Positions 33,247 through 43,410 of a DNA stretch of 64,000 bases are shown piece by piece (within the stretch, counting starts at the first letter, position 1; each line of letters starts with the position of its first letter). A program made the position numbers and the translations under genes. Source of the DNA: Mycolicibacterium sp. (GTDB lineage: Bacteria > Actinomycetota > Actinomycetes > Mycobacteriales > Mycobacteriaceae); the NCBI GenBank assembly GCA_020637165.1, contig JACJWN010000003.1, positions 310,001 through 374,000 of the forward strand, in the 5' to 3' direction. The notes under the pieces were generated by a model, which did no database searches, was not told where the DNA came from, and worked only from the letters and a program-made list of their open reading frames with translations.

Positions 33247-34665
33247 CTAGTGGTCGTTCTCGCCGATCCGGTGGACCTGAATCAGGTTGGTCGAGCCTAC
33301 TGTGCCCGGCGGAGCGCCTGCGACGATGATCACCAGATCCCCGCGCTGGTAGCGGCCCAGCTCCAGCAGGGAGTGGTCGACCTGCCGGATCATGTCGTCG
33401 GTGCTGTCGGTGTGCGGCACGATGAACGTCTCGGTACCCCAGGTGAGGGCGAGTTGGCTGCGCAGCTCAGGCACGGTGACGAACGCCAGCAGCGGCAGTC
33501 GGCTGTGCAGCCGCGCCAGCCGCCGCACGGTGTCCCCCGACGTGGTGAACGCGACGAGGGCCTTGGCCTCAAGGCGCTCACCGATATCGCGGGCGGCGTA
33601 GCAGATCACCCCGCGCTTGGTACGCGGAACGGATATCAGCGGGGGCACGGCCGCGGAGTTCTCCTCGACCGCGCAGATGATCCGCGCCATCGTGCGCACC
33701 GCCTGGATCGGGAACTGGCCCACCGAGGTCTCCCCGGAGAGCATCACCGCGTCGGTCCCGTCCAGTACCGCATTGGCGACGTCGGAGGCCTCGGCGCGGG
33801 TGGGCCGGGAGTTCTCGATCATCGACTCGAGCATCTGGGTCGCCACGATCACCGGCTTGGCGTTCTCCCGGGCGATCTGGATCGCCCGCTTCTGCACCAG
33901 CGGGACCTCTTCGAGCGGAAGTTCCACCCCGAGGTCGCCCCGGGCCACCATGACGGCGTCGAAGGCCTTGACGATGGCTTCCAGGTTCTCGACGGCCTCG
34001 GGCTTCTCCAGCTTCGCGATCACCGGGACCCGCCTGCCGACCCGGTTCATTACCTCGTGGACGATCTCTACATCCTCGGGCGAGCGCACGAACGACAGCG
34101 CGATCAGGTCGACGCCCAGTTTCAGCGCGAACTCCAGATCGGCGATGTCCTTCTCCGACAGCGGCGGCACCGAGAACCTCATCCCGGGCATGGAGAGGCC
34201 CTTGTTATTGCTCACCGGGCCGCCCTCGGTGACGGTGCACACCACGTCGCTGCCGGTGACGTGCTCGCAGATGAGCGAGACCTTGCCGTCGTCGACCAGC
34301 AGCCGGTCACCGGGTTGGGCGTCGGCCGCGAGCTGCTTGTAGGTGGTCGAGACCCGGTCGTGGGTGCCTTCACAGTCATCCACCGTGATACGAACGGTTT
34401 CGCCGTTGGCCCACACCGTCTTGCCTTCGGCGAACCGGCCGAGGCGGATCTTGGGACCCTGCAGGTCGGCCAGGATGCCCACCGCGCGCCCGGTGGCCTC
34501 GGATGCCTTCCGGACCCGGTGGTAGGACGCCTCGTGGTCGCCGTGGTCGCCATGGCTGAAGTTCAGCCGCGCGACATCCATACCGGCCTCGACCAGCGCC
34601 TTGACCATCGCGTCGCTGGTGGTGGCCGGACCGAGGGTACAGACGATTTTTGCGCGCCGCGTCAC
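33247..34665 (-). CDS. pyk: Pyruvate kinase
   Basis: Converts phosphoenolpyruvate and ADP to pyruvate and ATP, the last step of glycolysis. 472 residues, the same length as Rv1617. Start is GTG at 34665, as TRRAKIVCTLGPATTS follows and matches the family N-terminus; the open frame upstream is spurious. Motifs include NFSHGDHGDHEASY, the active-site Lys/metal region VIAKLEKPEAVENLEAI and ARGDLGVELPLEEVP, KPVIVATQMLESMI and the allosteric C-terminal domain ALVAFTTSGDTVRRLARLHS. Secure. Confidence 0.97.
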   Translation of the reverse strand: MTRRAKIVCTLGPATTSDAMVKALVEAGMDVARLNFSHGDHGDHEASYHRVRKASEATGRAVGILADLQGPKIRLGRFAEGKTVWANGETVRITVDDCEGTHDRVSTTYKQLAADAQPGDRLLVDDGKVSLICEHVTGSDVVCTVTEGGPVSNNKGLSMPGMRFSVPPLSEKDIADLEFALKLGVDLIALSFVRSPEDVEIVHEVMNRVGRRVPVIAKLEKPEAVENLEAIVKAFDAVMVARGDLGVELPLEEVPLVQKRAIQIARENAKPVIVATQMLESMIENSRPTRAEASDVANAVLDGTDAVMLSGETSVGQFPIQAVRTMARIICAVEENSAAVPPLISVPRTKRGVICYAARDIGERLEAKALVAFTTSGDTVRRLARLHSRLPLLAFVTVPELRSQLALTWGTETFIVPHTDSTDDMIRQVDHSLLELGRYQRGDLVIIVAGAPPGTVGSTNLIQVHRIGENDH

Positions 34666-34694
34666 GACGCCTGAGCATAGTCGCGTCGGCGGGT

Positions 34695-35105
34695 CTAGGG
34701 GCCGAGCATTGTCGGAACCAGGGGGAACCCGGGCAGGTTGCGCACCACGGTCCAGGCCGTGGCCGTCACCACCAGCATCACCAGCAGAACCGGGCTCAGC
34801 ACCGGGCGCCCCCGTCGGGCCTGCCACAACGACCACACAGCGAGCAGCGGTAGCCCGATGAGCAGATAGACGTTGTCGACAACGGCGGCCGAGAACTCTC
34901 CGTGCAGCAGATCATGGGTCATCCGCAGCCCGCCGCATGCCGGGCAGTCCCACCCGGTGAGGAGCTTGAACGGACACGGCGGGAACAGCGAACCGGGCTG
35001 ATGCGGATTGACCAGCCCGACATAGGCCAACGCTCCCAGCCCGAGCGCGCCGGAGGTCAGCCCGGTGTATAGCCGTGACCTGCGGTGGCTTTCAGAAGCC
35101 ATCAC
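34695..35105 (-). CDS. DUF2752 membrane protein
   Basis: A 136-residue protein (Rv1616-like) with about four hydrophobic segments and the DUF2752 signature PCPFKLLTGWDCPACGGLRM, where the CPxCG cysteines and an Arg are invariant. Function unknown. The start is GTG at 35105 or ATG at 35102; either overlaps the end of the TM2-domain gene, so the pair is coupled. Confidence 0.83.
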   Translation of the reverse strand: MMASESHRRSRLYTGLTSGALGLGALAYVGLVNPHQPGSLFPPCPFKLLTGWDCPACGGLRMTHDLLHGEFSAAVVDNVYLLIGLPLLAVWSLWQARRGRPVLSPVLLVMLVVTATAWTVVRNLPGFPLVPTMLGP

Positions 35106-35514
35106 GAAGCGGCCGTCCGTAGGGATCGCGCACCTTGTCCGAAAGGATCATGACCGCATCGACGATGGCCCACACGACGGGCACGATGAAGCCGAAGCCA
35201 CAGGTGAGGATCCCGATCGCCAGGCAGCCCACCAGCTGGGCGACACCGAGTCCGGTGTAACCGAGATAGATGCGGCCGATCCCCAGCACGCCGACGAGGC
35301 CGAGCAGCTGCAACAGCCCGGCCGTAGTTTTGGACTTGTCCGACAGAGGTTCGCCGGTGAACGGGTGGCGGCCGTAGGGCGCCGCCGGATCGACGTAGTA
35401 GCCGGGCGGCGGGTAGTTGAGCGGCGGCGGAAACGGACCCGGCTGCGGGTAGTGCGGCGGCGGCCCCGGCGGGGGCTGCGATTCCCCGGCCCCCCCGAAC
35501 GGCGGCTCAGTCAT
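35092..35514 (-). CDS. TM2-domain membrane protein
   Basis: 140 residues. The first 55 are Pro/Tyr rich. The TM2 domain follows: TAGLLQLLGLVGVLGIGRIY, LGYTGLGVAQLVGC, and FIVPVVWAIVDAVMILSDKV, two helices joined by a short turn with the typical GxGRxYLG and W-x-[LI]-[VI]-D-x motifs. Role unknown. It lies just after lgt and overlaps the DUF2752 start. Confidence 0.85.
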   Translation of the reverse strand: MTEPPFGGAGESQPPPGPPPHYPQPGPFPPPLNYPPPGYYVDPAAPYGRHPFTGEPLSDKSKTTAGLLQLLGLVGVLGIGRIYLGYTGLGVAQLVGCLAIGILTCGFGFIVPVVWAIVDAVMILSDKVRDPYGRPLRDGF

Positions 35515-35535
35515 GCCATTAGCATGCCAGAGACC

Positions 35536-37299
35536 TCAGTCACCGCTACGGGCGTTGACCCCCCACAACAGGCGGCGAAGGGTCGATGCGAATCCCGGCT
35601 GTTTCTGATCGGTCTGGCCGTCGGCGGATTCGGGCTCCGGTTCCGGCGCTACGGCTGCCTGTACCTCTACCTCCGGCTCGGGCTCGGCTTCAGGCTCCAG
35701 CTTTGCCGCCACCTTAGGCCCGGGCTCCGGTTCGACCTCGGGTTCGGACTCCACTTCAGCTTCCGGCTCCGGCGCCGCTTCGGACTCAGCCTCTGCCGCA
35801 GGCTCCACTTCCGCCTCCGCCTCCGGCTCCCCTTCAGGCTCCAGCTTTGCCGCCGCCTCAGGCTCGGGCTCCGCTTCGACCTCGGGCGCGGACTCCGCTT
35901 CGACCTCGGGTTCGGACTCCACTTCAGCTTCCGGCTCCGGCGCCGCTTCGGACTCAGCCTGTGCCGCAGACTCGACCTCCACCTCCGCCTCCGGCTCGGG
36001 CTCCCCTTCAGGCTCCAGCTTTGCCGCCGCCTCAGGCTCGGGCTCCGCTTCGACCTCGGGCGCGGACTCCGCTTCGACCTCGGGTTCGGACTCCACTTCA
36101 GCTTCCGGCTCCGGCGCCGCTTCGGACTCAGCCTCGGCCGCAGCCTCGGCCTCCTCTTTCTCAGAGGCCACCTGCTCTTCGGCTTCGGAGATCTCCTCTT
36201 CAAGCTGAGCCTCGACGGCCTGCTCCTCGGCTTCGACCTCCGCTACGAATTCGGCCCCGGCATCAGCGTCCACCTCTCCCGCAGCGTCGACATCGCCCAC
36301 GGCTTCGGCATCAGCACCCTCATATTCACCGGCCACGGCCGCGGCGGCCACGATCCCGCTCCCCTTGGCCGCGGCAACCAGATCCTCGGCCCACTCCTCG
36401 ACAGCTGACTCCGCCTCGACCTCCGGGGGTTGCTTGCCCCGCAGCGAGGCCGGATCCTCGCGTCCCTTCGGCGCCAACACCATGTAGACCACAGCACCGA
36501 TAAACACGAACGTCGCAGTGAAGACGTTGACCCGGATGCCGGCGATGAGCGTCGCGGTATCGTCGCGCATCAGTTCGACCCAGAACCGGCCCGCGCAGTA
36601 GCCCGCTACGTAGAGGGCGAACAGACGGCCGTGCCCGAGACGGAACTTGCGGTCCGCCCAGATCAGTACCAGGAACACCAGGACGTTCCACAGCAGTTCG
36701 TAAAGGAACGTCGGGTGGACAACGGCGGCCACCTGACCAGTCGACACACCGTCGAGGGAGTGCACGTCCACCACTCCCGACGAGTCCCGTCGATAGAAGA
36801 CCTCCATTCCCCATGGAACGGTGGTTTCCCGGCCGTAGAGCTCTTGGTTGAAGTAGTTGCCGAGTCGGCCGATTGCCTGGGCCAACACGATGCCCGGAGC
36901 GATGGCGTCTCCGAAGGCCGGCAGCGGAATGCCCCGACGGCGGCACGCGCTCCACGCACCGACACCACCGAAGGCCACTGCCCCCCAGATGCCCAGGCCG
37001 CCTTCCCAAATGCGCAGTGCCGCCGACAGACCGGCACCGCCGGATCCGAAGTAGGTCTTCCAGTCGGTCATGAGGTGGTAGATCCGACCACCGATCAGGC
37101 CGAAGGGCACCGCCCACAGCGCGATGTCATAGATGACACCACGCTCGCCGCCTCGGGCCGCCCAGCGGCGGTCGCCGAGCATCAGGGCAACGATGATGCC
37201 GGTGATGATGCACAGCGCGTAGGCCCGGATCGGGATCGGGCCGAGGTACCAGACGCCCTGTGCCGGGCTCGGGAAATAGGCAAGCACCGTTGTCGTCAC
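35536..37299 (-). CDS. lgt: Prolipoprotein diacylglyceryl transferase with long acidic repeat tail
   Basis: Transfers diacylglycerol to the lipobox Cys of prelipoproteins, an essential step for lipoproteins such as the three encoded in this window. 587 residues, GTG start overlapping the trpA stop. The first ~275 residues hold about seven membrane helices and the Lgt signature GRLGNYFNQELYGRET; the essential His region is VVHPTFLYELLWN. The last ~300 residues are almost entirely Glu, Ala, Pro, Ser and Val, with a ~56-residue unit repeated about three times. M. tuberculosis Lgt (468 residues) also has an Ala/Glu-rich tail, but this one is longer. Confidence 0.96.
   Translation of the reverse strand: MTTTVLAYFPSPAQGVWYLGPIPIRAYALCIITGIIVALMLGDRRWAARGGERGVIYDIALWAVPFGLIGGRIYHLMTDWKTYFGSGGAGLSAALRIWEGGLGIWGAVAFGGVGAWSACRRRGIPLPAFGDAIAPGIVLAQAIGRLGNYFNQELYGRETTVPWGMEVFYRRDSSGVVDVHSLDGVSTGQVAAVVHPTFLYELLWNVLVFLVLIWADRKFRLGHGRLFALYVAGYCAGRFWVELMRDDTATLIAGIRVNVFTATFVFIGAVVYMVLAPKGREDPASLRGKQPPEVEAESAVEEWAEDLVAAAKGSGIVAAAAVAGEYEGADAEAVGDVDAAGEVDADAGAEFVAEVEAEEQAVEAQLEEEISEAEEQVASEKEEAEAAAEAESEAAPEPEAEVESEPEVEAESAPEVEAEPEPEAAAKLEPEGEPEPEAEVEVESAAQAESEAAPEPEAEVESEPEVEAESAPEVEAEPEPEAAAKLEPEGEPEAEAEVEPAAEAESEAAPEPEAEVESEPEVEPEPGPKVAAKLEPEAEPEPEVEVQAAVAPEPEPESADGQTDQKQPGFASTLRRLLWGVNARSGD
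35699..36165. repeat. Tandem repeats in the lgt tail
   Basis: A motif starting TTCGGACTCAG recurs at 35779, 35947 and 36121, i.e. periods of 168 and 174 bases, in frame (56 and 58 codons). Smaller EPE/EAE-type 6-12 base repeats lie within. The frame is kept throughout. Confidence 0.85.
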
Positions 37300-38108
37300 G
37301 TGGCAGGCTCCTTCTCTCGGACCCCGACGGCAAGTTCAGCGGTCAGACTGCGGACGGCGGCCACCCCGCCGTCGGTCAGCGCCGACACCAGAGCGGAACC
37401 GACGATAACCCCGTCGGCGAAGTGGGCGATCTCAGCCGCCTGCTGCCGCGATCGCACGCCGAGGCCGACCCCCACCGGGATGTCGGAGATCTCCTTGACC
37501 CGGTGCACCAGCTCGGGCGCAGCGTTGGACACGGCATCGCGAGCACCGGTGACGCCCATGGTGGACGCCGCGTAGACGAACCCGCGGGAAGCGTCGACCG
37601 TGCGAGCCAGCCGTTCCGGGGTCGAGGACGGAGCCACCAGGAAGATCCGATCCAAATCGTGGCTGCTTGAGGCGGCGAGCCAGTCCTCGGCCTCGTCCGG
37701 AATCAGGTCGGGAGTGATCATGCCCAGGCCGCCGGCGGCGGCGAGATCCCGGGCAAACGCGTCGACCCCGTAGTGCATCACCGGATTCCAGTAGGTCATC
37801 ACCAGCGCGTTGCCCCCGGCCGCACTGATCGCCTCGACCACCCGGAGGGTGTCACGAACCCTGACACCGTGCTGCAGTGCGGTCTCGGTGGCGGTCGCGA
37901 TCACCGGACCGTCCATCCCCGGGTCGGAATACGGAACTCCGACCTCGATGATGTCGCACTCGGCGCTCATCGCGACCATGGCATCGACCGAGGTCTCAAC
38001 ATCGGGATACCCGGTTGGAAGGTAGCCGATGAGCGCCGCCCGACCCTCGGCCCGGCATGCCTCGAAAATAGGACCCAACCGGCCCGGCGGGCTGTGCTGG
38101 ATGGTCAC
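37296..38108 (-). CDS. trpA: Tryptophan synthase alpha subunit
   Basis: Cleaves indole-3-glycerol phosphate and passes indole to TrpB. 270 residues, as in Rv1613. GTG at 38108 overlaps the trpB stop (GTGA). Catalytic Glu in [18 protein letters not shown] and Asp in [12 protein letters not shown]; the phosphate loop is in [20 protein letters not shown] and VGSALVSAL. The stop overlaps the lgt start, so trp and lgt are cotranscribed as in other mycobacteria. Confidence 0.97.
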   Translation of the reverse strand: MTIQHSPPGRLGPIFEACRAEGRAALIGYLPTGYPDVETSVDAMVAMSAECDIIEVGVPYSDPGMDGPVIATATETALQHGVRVRDTLRVVEAISAAGGNALVMTYWNPVMHYGVDAFARDLAAAGGLGMITPDLIPDEAEDWLAASSSHDLDRIFLVAPSSTPERLARTVDASRGFVYAASTMGVTGARDAVSNAAPELVHRVKEISDIPVGVGLGVRSRQQAAEIAHFADGVIVGSALVSALTDGGVAAVRSLTAELAVGVREKEPAT

Positions 38109-39376
38109 GAGGCTCCCGGCCCCGCACCGTCGAGCAGCCCGAACCAACGGGCCGCGGTCTCGACGTCCTTGTCACCCCGGCCGGACAGGTTGACCATGAT
38201 GATCGACTCCGGGCCCAGTTCGCCGGCGAGGTCCACCGCTCCCGCCACGGCGTGGGCGGACTCGATGGCGGGGATGATGCCCTCAAGTCGGCACAGCAGG
38301 CGGAAGGCGTCCATGGCCTGGGAGTCGGTGATCGGACGGTATTCGGTGCGGCCCAGGTCCTTGAGGAAGGCATGTTCCGGGCCGACGCCGGGGTAGTCCA
38401 GTCCCGCTGAGATCGAATGGGATTCGATGGTCTGGCCGTCCTCGTTCTGCAGCAAGTAGGAATACGAACCCTGGAAGGCGCCGGGTGTCCCACCGCTGAA
38501 GGTGGCGGCGTGCCGGCCGGTCTCGACACCCTCGCCGGCGGCCTCAAAGCCGATCAGGCGGACTCCCGGATCGTCGATGAAGGCATGGAAGATGCCGATC
38601 GCGTTCGATCCACCGCCCACACAGGCGGTGACGGCATCGGGCAGTCGGCCGGCCTGGGTGAGGATCTGCGCCCGAGCCTCCAACCCGACGACCCGCTGGA
38701 AATCGCGCACCATCAACGGGAACGGATGCGGACCGGCAGCGGTTCCGAAGCAGTAGTAGGTCCGGTCGGCATTGGTGACCCAGTCGCGGAACGCGTCGTT
38801 GATGGCGTCCTTGAGCGTCTTGGAACCGGACTGCACGGCCACGACCTCGGCACCGAGCAACCGCATCCGGGCGACGTTGAGTGCCTGACGTGCGGTGTCG
38901 ACGGCGCCCATGTAGATCACGCACTCCAGACCCAGCAGAGCGCAGGCGGTGGCGGTGGCCACCCCGTGCTGCCCGGCGCCGGTCTCGGCGATGACCCGGG
39001 TTTTGCCCATCTGACGGGCCAGCAGCGCCTGACCGAGGACGTTGTTGATCTTGTGCGAACCGGTGTGATTGAGGTCCTCGCGCTTGAGGAAGATCCGGGC
39101 GCCGCCGACGTGGGCGCTCAGGCGGGAGGCCTCGTAGAGCGGTGAGGGCCGGCCTGCGTAGTGGGTCTGCAACCGGTCGAGTTCGTCGAGGAAGGTCTGA
39201 TCGGTACGGGCCTTGTCGTAGGCTGCGGTGACCTCTTCGATGACGGCCATCAACGCCTCGGGGACGTAGCGGCCTCCGTAGACGCCGAAGTGACCGCGGG
39301 AGTCCGGTTCGTGCGCGGTGGGCTCCGCGACGGCCGCGCTCGCGCGGGGCAGGCTGGGGGAAGAGGTATCGGCCAT
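38105..39376 (-). CDS. trpB: Tryptophan synthase beta subunit
   Basis: Joins indole and serine to make tryptophan, using pyridoxal phosphate. 423 residues from ATG 39376 ([13 protein letters not shown]); the frame is open 17 codons more but that part is unlike the family. PLP Lys in [13 protein letters not shown], phosphate loop in [27 protein letters not shown] and the [13 protein letters not shown] segment are conserved. Secure. Confidence 0.98.
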   Translation of the reverse strand: MADTSSPSLPRASAAVAEPTAHEPDSRGHFGVYGGRYVPEALMAVIEEVTAAYDKARTDQTFLDELDRLQTHYAGRPSPLYEASRLSAHVGGARIFLKREDLNHTGSHKINNVLGQALLARQMGKTRVIAETGAGQHGVATATACALLGLECVIYMGAVDTARQALNVARMRLLGAEVVAVQSGSKTLKDAINDAFRDWVTNADRTYYCFGTAAGPHPFPLMVRDFQRVVGLEARAQILTQAGRLPDAVTACVGGGSNAIGIFHAFIDDPGVRLIGFEAAGEGVETGRHAATFSGGTPGAFQGSYSYLLQNEDGQTIESHSISAGLDYPGVGPEHAFLKDLGRTEYRPITDSQAMDAFRLLCRLEGIIPAIESAHAVAGAVDLAGELGPESIIMVNLSGRGDKDVETAARWFGLLDGAGPGAS

Positions 39377-39405
39377 GGTCGGGTTCCAGACGAGTCGAAC
39401 GGCGC

Positions 39406-40224
39406 TCAGCGTACCGGTTTGGGGCACGAGGGATGGGCCCCCGCGGTGACCAGATCAGCCACGGCGCCGCGGGGGTCACCGCTGGTCACGAGGCCCTCGC
39501 CGACCAGCACGGCATCGGCTCCGGCTCCGGCGTAGGCGAGCAGGTCCGCTGGCCCGCGCACCCCGGATTCAGCGACCCGGATGACGTTGGTGGGCAGGCC
39601 GGGGGCGATCCGCCCGAAGCAGTTCCGGTCGACCTCCAGGGTCTTCAGGTTGCGGGCGTTCACACCGATCACCTTGGCACCGGCCTGCAGTGCCCGATCG
39701 GCTTCCTCCTCGGTGTGCACCTCGACCAGAGCGGTCATCCCGAGCGACTCGGTGCGATCGAGCATCGAGACCAGAGCCGGTTGGCTGAGGGCCGCGACGA
39801 TCAGCAGGAGCATGTCGGCACCGTGAGCCCGCGCCTCGTGGATCTGATAGGGGCGCACGATGAAATCTTTCCGCAGCACCGGAATGGTGACGGCGGCGCG
39901 AACGGCGTCGAGGTCGGCCAGCGAGCCCTGGAAACGGCGTTGCTCGGTGAGCACGCTGATGAGCCTGGCGCCGCCATTCTGGTACGACCGCGCCAGATCG
40001 GCTGGGTCGGTGATGGCCGCGAGCTGGCCCCGGGACGGGCTGGCCCGCTTCACTTCAGCAATCACCGCGATGCCTGGCGCCCGCAAGGCCGCAATCGCGT
40101 CGAGTGGAGGCGGTGCCGCCTCCGCGGCGGCCTTGACGGCGGCCATGCTCACGATCGCCTCGCGGGCGGCAACGTCATCTCTGACTCCCTCGAGAATGGA
40201 GTCGAGCACGGTTGCCGAAGTCAT
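39406..40224 (-). CDS. trpC: Indole-3-glycerol phosphate synthase
   Basis: Forms indole-3-glycerol phosphate, the fourth step of tryptophan synthesis. 272 residues, as in M. tuberculosis. ATG at 40224. Key segments of the TIM barrel: [17 protein letters not shown] (catalytic Lys), [49 protein letters not shown] and [13 protein letters not shown], then [13 protein letters not shown]. 29 bases before trpB. The 77 bases upstream hold no gene. Confidence 0.97.
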   Translation of the reverse strand: MTSATVLDSILEGVRDDVAAREAIVSMAAVKAAAEAAPPPLDAIAALRAPGIAVIAEVKRASPSRGQLAAITDPADLARSYQNGGARLISVLTEQRRFQGSLADLDAVRAAVTIPVLRKDFIVRPYQIHEARAHGADMLLLIVAALSQPALVSMLDRTESLGMTALVEVHTEEEADRALQAGAKVIGVNARNLKTLEVDRNCFGRIAPGLPTNVIRVAESGVRGPADLLAYAGAGADAVLVGEGLVTSGDPRGAVADLVTAGAHPSCPKPVR

Positions 40225-40301
40225 GACAGCCGGTTCCCCTCTTGCGGTGTCGTCCGATGCCGATATCGGTGAAAGGGTAGCCGTCCTCCGGTCCGCACCC
40301 G

Positions 40302-40910
40302 TCACCGCCCCTCGGCGTCGGACCCGGGTGATCCCGGTGCGCCAATCCCGCCGTGGGTCGGGTCGTAGCCATCGTCGAGGGCGTCCCACATGCTGCGCTC
40401 GGACAACTCCGTCGCCTCGGTCGCACCGGATGCACCCGGTGCCGCGTATTTCCTGGCCTCGTGCGCCGAGGAGACCGCTGAGCGCATCAGCAGGACCGCG
40501 GCGAAAAGTGCCGCGGCAGCGGCGACGATCGTCAGCACCGCGCCAACGATCTGCCGTTGGCTGGCAACGAGATTGACGATCTGAACCCCTGCCAGTTCGG
40601 CGCCGCGCGGACCGACATCGGGCATCACGATCAGGCTGATCCCCAGATACCCGAGGGCGAGGCAGGCCAGGTCCACCAGCAGCGCGAGTGCCCGCAGCAG
40701 CCACCCTCGTACCGCGAGAGCGGCCAGGGCCGCGGCCAGCAGCAGCAGCGCCAACGGCAGCAACGCCGTGGACCATTCCGCGCCGTTGAGCGTCGAGGTC
40801 CTCGGCGGACTCAGGCCGTCGAATGAGGTGACCGAGACCCAGGTGAGCCGGGAGGCGACCCACAGCGCTGCAGCGGCCAGTATGAGCAGCAGTTGCGCAA
40901 TCCGGATCAC
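40302..40910 (-). CDS. Trp-region conserved membrane protein (Rv1610-like)
   Basis: 202 residues from a GTG overlapping the trpE stop (GTGA). Four hydrophobic helices (e.g. [60 protein letters not shown]) and an acidic Ser/Gly-rich tail. Found next to trpE in many actinobacteria as a Trp biosynthesis associated membrane protein (TIGR02234 type). Biochemical role unknown; coupling to trpE suggests coexpression with the pathway. Confidence 0.87.
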   Translation of the reverse strand: MIRIAQLLLILAAAALWVASRLTWVSVTSFDGLSPPRTSTLNGAEWSTALLPLALLLLAAALAALAVRGWLLRALALLVDLACLALGYLGISLIVMPDVGPRGAELAGVQIVNLVASQRQIVGAVLTIVAAAAALFAAVLLMRSAVSSAHEARKYAAPGASGATEATELSERSMWDALDDGYDPTHGGIGAPGSPGSDAEGR

Positions 40911-42421
40911 GGGGCACTCAGCGTCTCTGCCGCGGCGATCGCCGAGAGCACCGCTTTGGCCTTGTTGGCCGATTCGGTGTACTCGTAGGGCCCGTTGGAG
41001 TCGGCCACCACCCCGCCGCCGGCCTGGACGTAAGCGGTGCCGGCGCGCATCAGCGCGGTCCGGATGGCGATGGCGAAGTCGGCGTTGCCGGCGAAGTCCA
41101 GGTATCCGACGACACCGCCGTAGAGGCCGCGGCGGGTCTTCTCCACCTCCTCGATCAACTCCATCGCCCGCACCTTCGGCGCTCCCGAGAGGGTGCCCGC
41201 CGGGAAGCAGGCGGTGACCGCGTCCAGCGCGGTCCGGCCTTCGGCCAGCAATCCGGTCACCGTGGACACCAGATGCATGACGTGGCTGTAGCGCTCGATG
41301 TGGCTGTAGTCCTCGACTCGCACGGTGCCCGGTACGCAGACCCGTCCGAGATCGTTGCGGCCGAGGTCGACCAGCATTAGGTGTTCGGCCCGTTCCTTCT
41401 CGTCGGCCAACAGCTCCTTCTCCAGAAGCTGGTCCTCCTCCTCGGTGCGGCCGCGCCATCTGGTGCCCGCGATCGGGTGCGTGGTCGCCCAGCCTTCCTG
41501 CACCGTGACCAGGGCTTCCGGGCTGGATCCGACGATCGAGAACGCCGTTCCCCCGGACTCGTCCGGGACGTGCATCAGGTACATGTAAGGGCTTGGGTTG
41601 GACACCCGCAGCATCCGGTACACGTCGATCGGGTCGGCCGGGGTGTCCATCTCGAACCGCTGGGAGGGCACCACCTGAAATGCCTCGCCGGCCTCGATCT
41701 CCTTGACCAGCCGTTCCACGATCGCCCCGTAGTCCTGCTGGGTGCGCTGGGCGCGATGCTTCGGTTCGGGACGGCCGAAGGTCGCCACCGTCGAGCCCAG
41801 TGGCTGGGCGAGGGCCTCGGTCATCACGTCGAGACGGGCCAGCGCCGCGTCATAGGCCTCATCCACGCGCCGGTCGCTACCGTCCCAGTTGACCGCGTTG
41901 GCGATCAGTGTGATGGTGCCCTCATGATGGTCGACCGCCGCGAGGTCGGTGGCCAGCAGCAGCAGCATGTCGGGTAGCCCCAGGTCGTCGACGGCCAGTT
42001 CGGGCAACCGCTCCAGACGCCGGACGAAGTCGTAGGCGAAGAAGCCCACCAGCCCGCCCGACAGCGGCGGCATACCGGCCAGCGGACCGGTCGACAGCAG
42101 TTCCATCGTGGCCCGCAAGGCCTCCAGCGGATCGCCCCCACTCGGAGCGCCGTCGGGGGTGGCACCCAGCCAGACCGCCTCGCCGTCGCGAACCGTCAGC
42201 GCCGACGGGGCGCCGGCGCCGATGAACGACCATCGGGACCAGGACCGGCCATTCTCGGCGGATTCCAGCAGGAAGGTCCCCGGCCGGTCCGCCGCCAGTT
42301 TCCGGTAGGCCGACAGCGGGGTCTCACTGTCCGCGAGCACCTTGCGGGTCACCGGGACCACGCGGTGCTCGGCGGCCAGCGCGCGGAACTCATCGCGCGT
42401 GGTGGTGTGCACGGGGTACAT
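40907..42421 (-). CDS. trpE: Anthranilate synthase component I
   Basis: Converts chorismate to anthranilate with the TrpG amidotransferase (encoded elsewhere). 504 residues, ATG 42421. The Trp-sensing N-terminal [18 protein letters not shown] contains the LLES motif that binds feedback-inhibiting tryptophan. The chorismate-binding domain has [55 protein letters not shown] and [20 protein letters not shown]. The 48-base gap to the divergent peroxiredoxin gene leaves no room for a leader-peptide attenuator. Confidence 0.97.
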   Translation of the reverse strand: MYPVHTTTRDEFRALAAEHRVVPVTRKVLADSETPLSAYRKLAADRPGTFLLESAENGRSWSRWSFIGAGAPSALTVRDGEAVWLGATPDGAPSGGDPLEALRATMELLSTGPLAGMPPLSGGLVGFFAYDFVRRLERLPELAVDDLGLPDMLLLLATDLAAVDHHEGTITLIANAVNWDGSDRRVDEAYDAALARLDVMTEALAQPLGSTVATFGRPEPKHRAQRTQQDYGAIVERLVKEIEAGEAFQVVPSQRFEMDTPADPIDVYRMLRVSNPSPYMYLMHVPDESGGTAFSIVGSSPEALVTVQEGWATTHPIAGTRWRGRTEEEDQLLEKELLADEKERAEHLMLVDLGRNDLGRVCVPGTVRVEDYSHIERYSHVMHLVSTVTGLLAEGRTALDAVTACFPAGTLSGAPKVRAMELIEEVEKTRRGLYGGVVGYLDFAGNADFAIAIRTALMRAGTAYVQAGGGVVADSNGPYEYTESANKAKAVLSAIAAAETLSAP

Positions 42422-42469
42422 CCTCCCAGACCTGTCGCCGGAGCCCGACCGGCGATAGCGTGGTCACCC

Positions 42470-42946
42470 ATGTCACCAGGGATCAATCGGGGCGACAGCG
42501 CCCCCGACTTCGAGTTGCCCGATCAGACCGGGACGGTCCGTTCACTGTCCGGCCTGCTCGCCGACGGGCCCATCGTGCTGTTCTTCTATCCCGCGGCGAT
42601 GACCCCGGGGTGCACGAAGGAGGCCTGCCACTTCCGCGACCTGGCCGCGGAGTTCGCAGCGGTGGGCGCCTCCCGCGTCGGTATCAGTACCGACCCGGTC
42701 GACAAGCAGGCCCGGTTCTCCGACTCCCAGCGCTTCGACTACCCGCTGCTGTCCGACGCAGACGGCACGGTGGCCCAGATGTTCGGGGTCAAGCGCGGAC
42801 TGCTGGGCAAGTTCATGCCGGTCAAGCGCACCACCTTCGTCATCGACACCGACCGCACCGTGCTGGAGGTGATCTCCAGCGAAGTCAACATGGACACCCA
42901 CGCCGACCAGGCGCTCGAGGTACTGCGGGAACGCTCGGCGGGCTAG
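42470..42946 (+). CDS. Peroxiredoxin, Bcp type
   Basis: Reduces peroxides through a reactive Cys. 158 residues, Rv1608c (BcpB) like. The Prx core is [20 protein letters not shown], with the peroxidatic Cys in PGCT and a second Cys five residues later (CTKEAC) as in typical BCP proteins. [14 protein letters not shown] and [17 protein letters not shown] are also family-like. ATG 42470. It overlaps the end of hisI, tail to tail, by four bases. Confidence 0.93.
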   Translation: MSPGINRGDSAPDFELPDQTGTVRSLSGLLADGPIVLFFYPAAMTPGCTKEACHFRDLAAEFAAVGASRVGISTDPVDKQARFSDSQRFDYPLLSDADGTVAQMFGVKRGLLGKFMPVKRTTFVIDTDRTVLEVISSEVNMDTHADQALEVLRERSAG

Positions 42947-43410
42947 GTGCCGGGTCCGAGCAATACCTCAGCGTCGAAACAGGTGTGCGTGCCGGTATGG
43001 CAAGCCGCGCCGTGCTGGTCGACCTCCAGCAGCACGGTGTCCCCGTCGCAGTCCAGTCGCACCGAGTGCACATATTGGGTGTGTCCGGAGGTCTCCCCCT
43101 TGACCCAGTACTGGCCGCGGGAGCGGGAGAAATAGGTGGCTTGACGGGTGGCAAGGGTGCGGGCCAGCGCCGCGTCGTCCATCCAGGCCACCATCAGCAC
43201 CGCTCCGCTGCCGCGCTCCTGGGCGACCGCCGCGAACAGGCCGTCGGCATTGCGCTTGAGCTTGGCGGCGATGAAGGGATCGAGCGCGCTCATCGGAACC
43301 GAACCCGACTTGTCCTCTTCGCTGGCGCTCATCGGAACCGAACCCGACTTGTCCTCTTCGCTGGCGCTCATCGGAACCGAACCCGACTTGTCCTCTTCGC
43401 TGGCGCTCAT
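42943..43410 (-). CDS. hisI: Phosphoribosyl-AMP cyclohydrolase
   Basis: Opens the adenine ring of phosphoribosyl-AMP, an early histidine step. The conserved enzyme is from about residue 40 to the end: [62 protein letters not shown], with Zn-binding Cys in LDCDGD and [12 protein letters not shown]. The first 39 residues are three copies of [13 protein letters not shown], made by a 39-bp tandem repeat, each with its own in-frame ATG. Starts at 43410, 43371, 43332 or 43293 are possible. The outermost overlaps the hisF stop (ATGA). Confidence 0.95.
   Translation of the reverse strand: MSASEEDKSGSVPMSASEEDKSGSVPMSASEEDKSGSVPMSALDPFIAAKLKRNADGLFAAVAQERGSGAVLMVAWMDDAALARTLATRQATYFSRSRGQYWVKGETSGHTQYVHSVRLDCDGDTVLLEVDQHGAACHTGTHTCFDAEVLLGPGT
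43294..43410. repeat. 39-bp tandem repeat, three perfect copies, at the 5' end of hisI
   Basis: Units 43294-43332, 43333-43371 and 43372-43410 are identical. The unit is a multiple of three, so the frame is maintained, and each copy carries a start codon. The number of copies may vary between strains. Confidence 0.95.

Noticed and set aside
35699..36165. CRISPR or noncoding satellite DNA in lgt
   Set aside because: Repeats keep the reading frame and encode the acidic tail of Lgt; no spacers.
42422..42469. trp leader peptide/attenuator before trpE
   Set aside because: Only 48 bases separate trpE from the divergent gene and no Trp-rich short frame is visible.
43294..43410. CRISPR-like array in hisI
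   Set aside because: Units are contiguous without spacers, in frame and coding.
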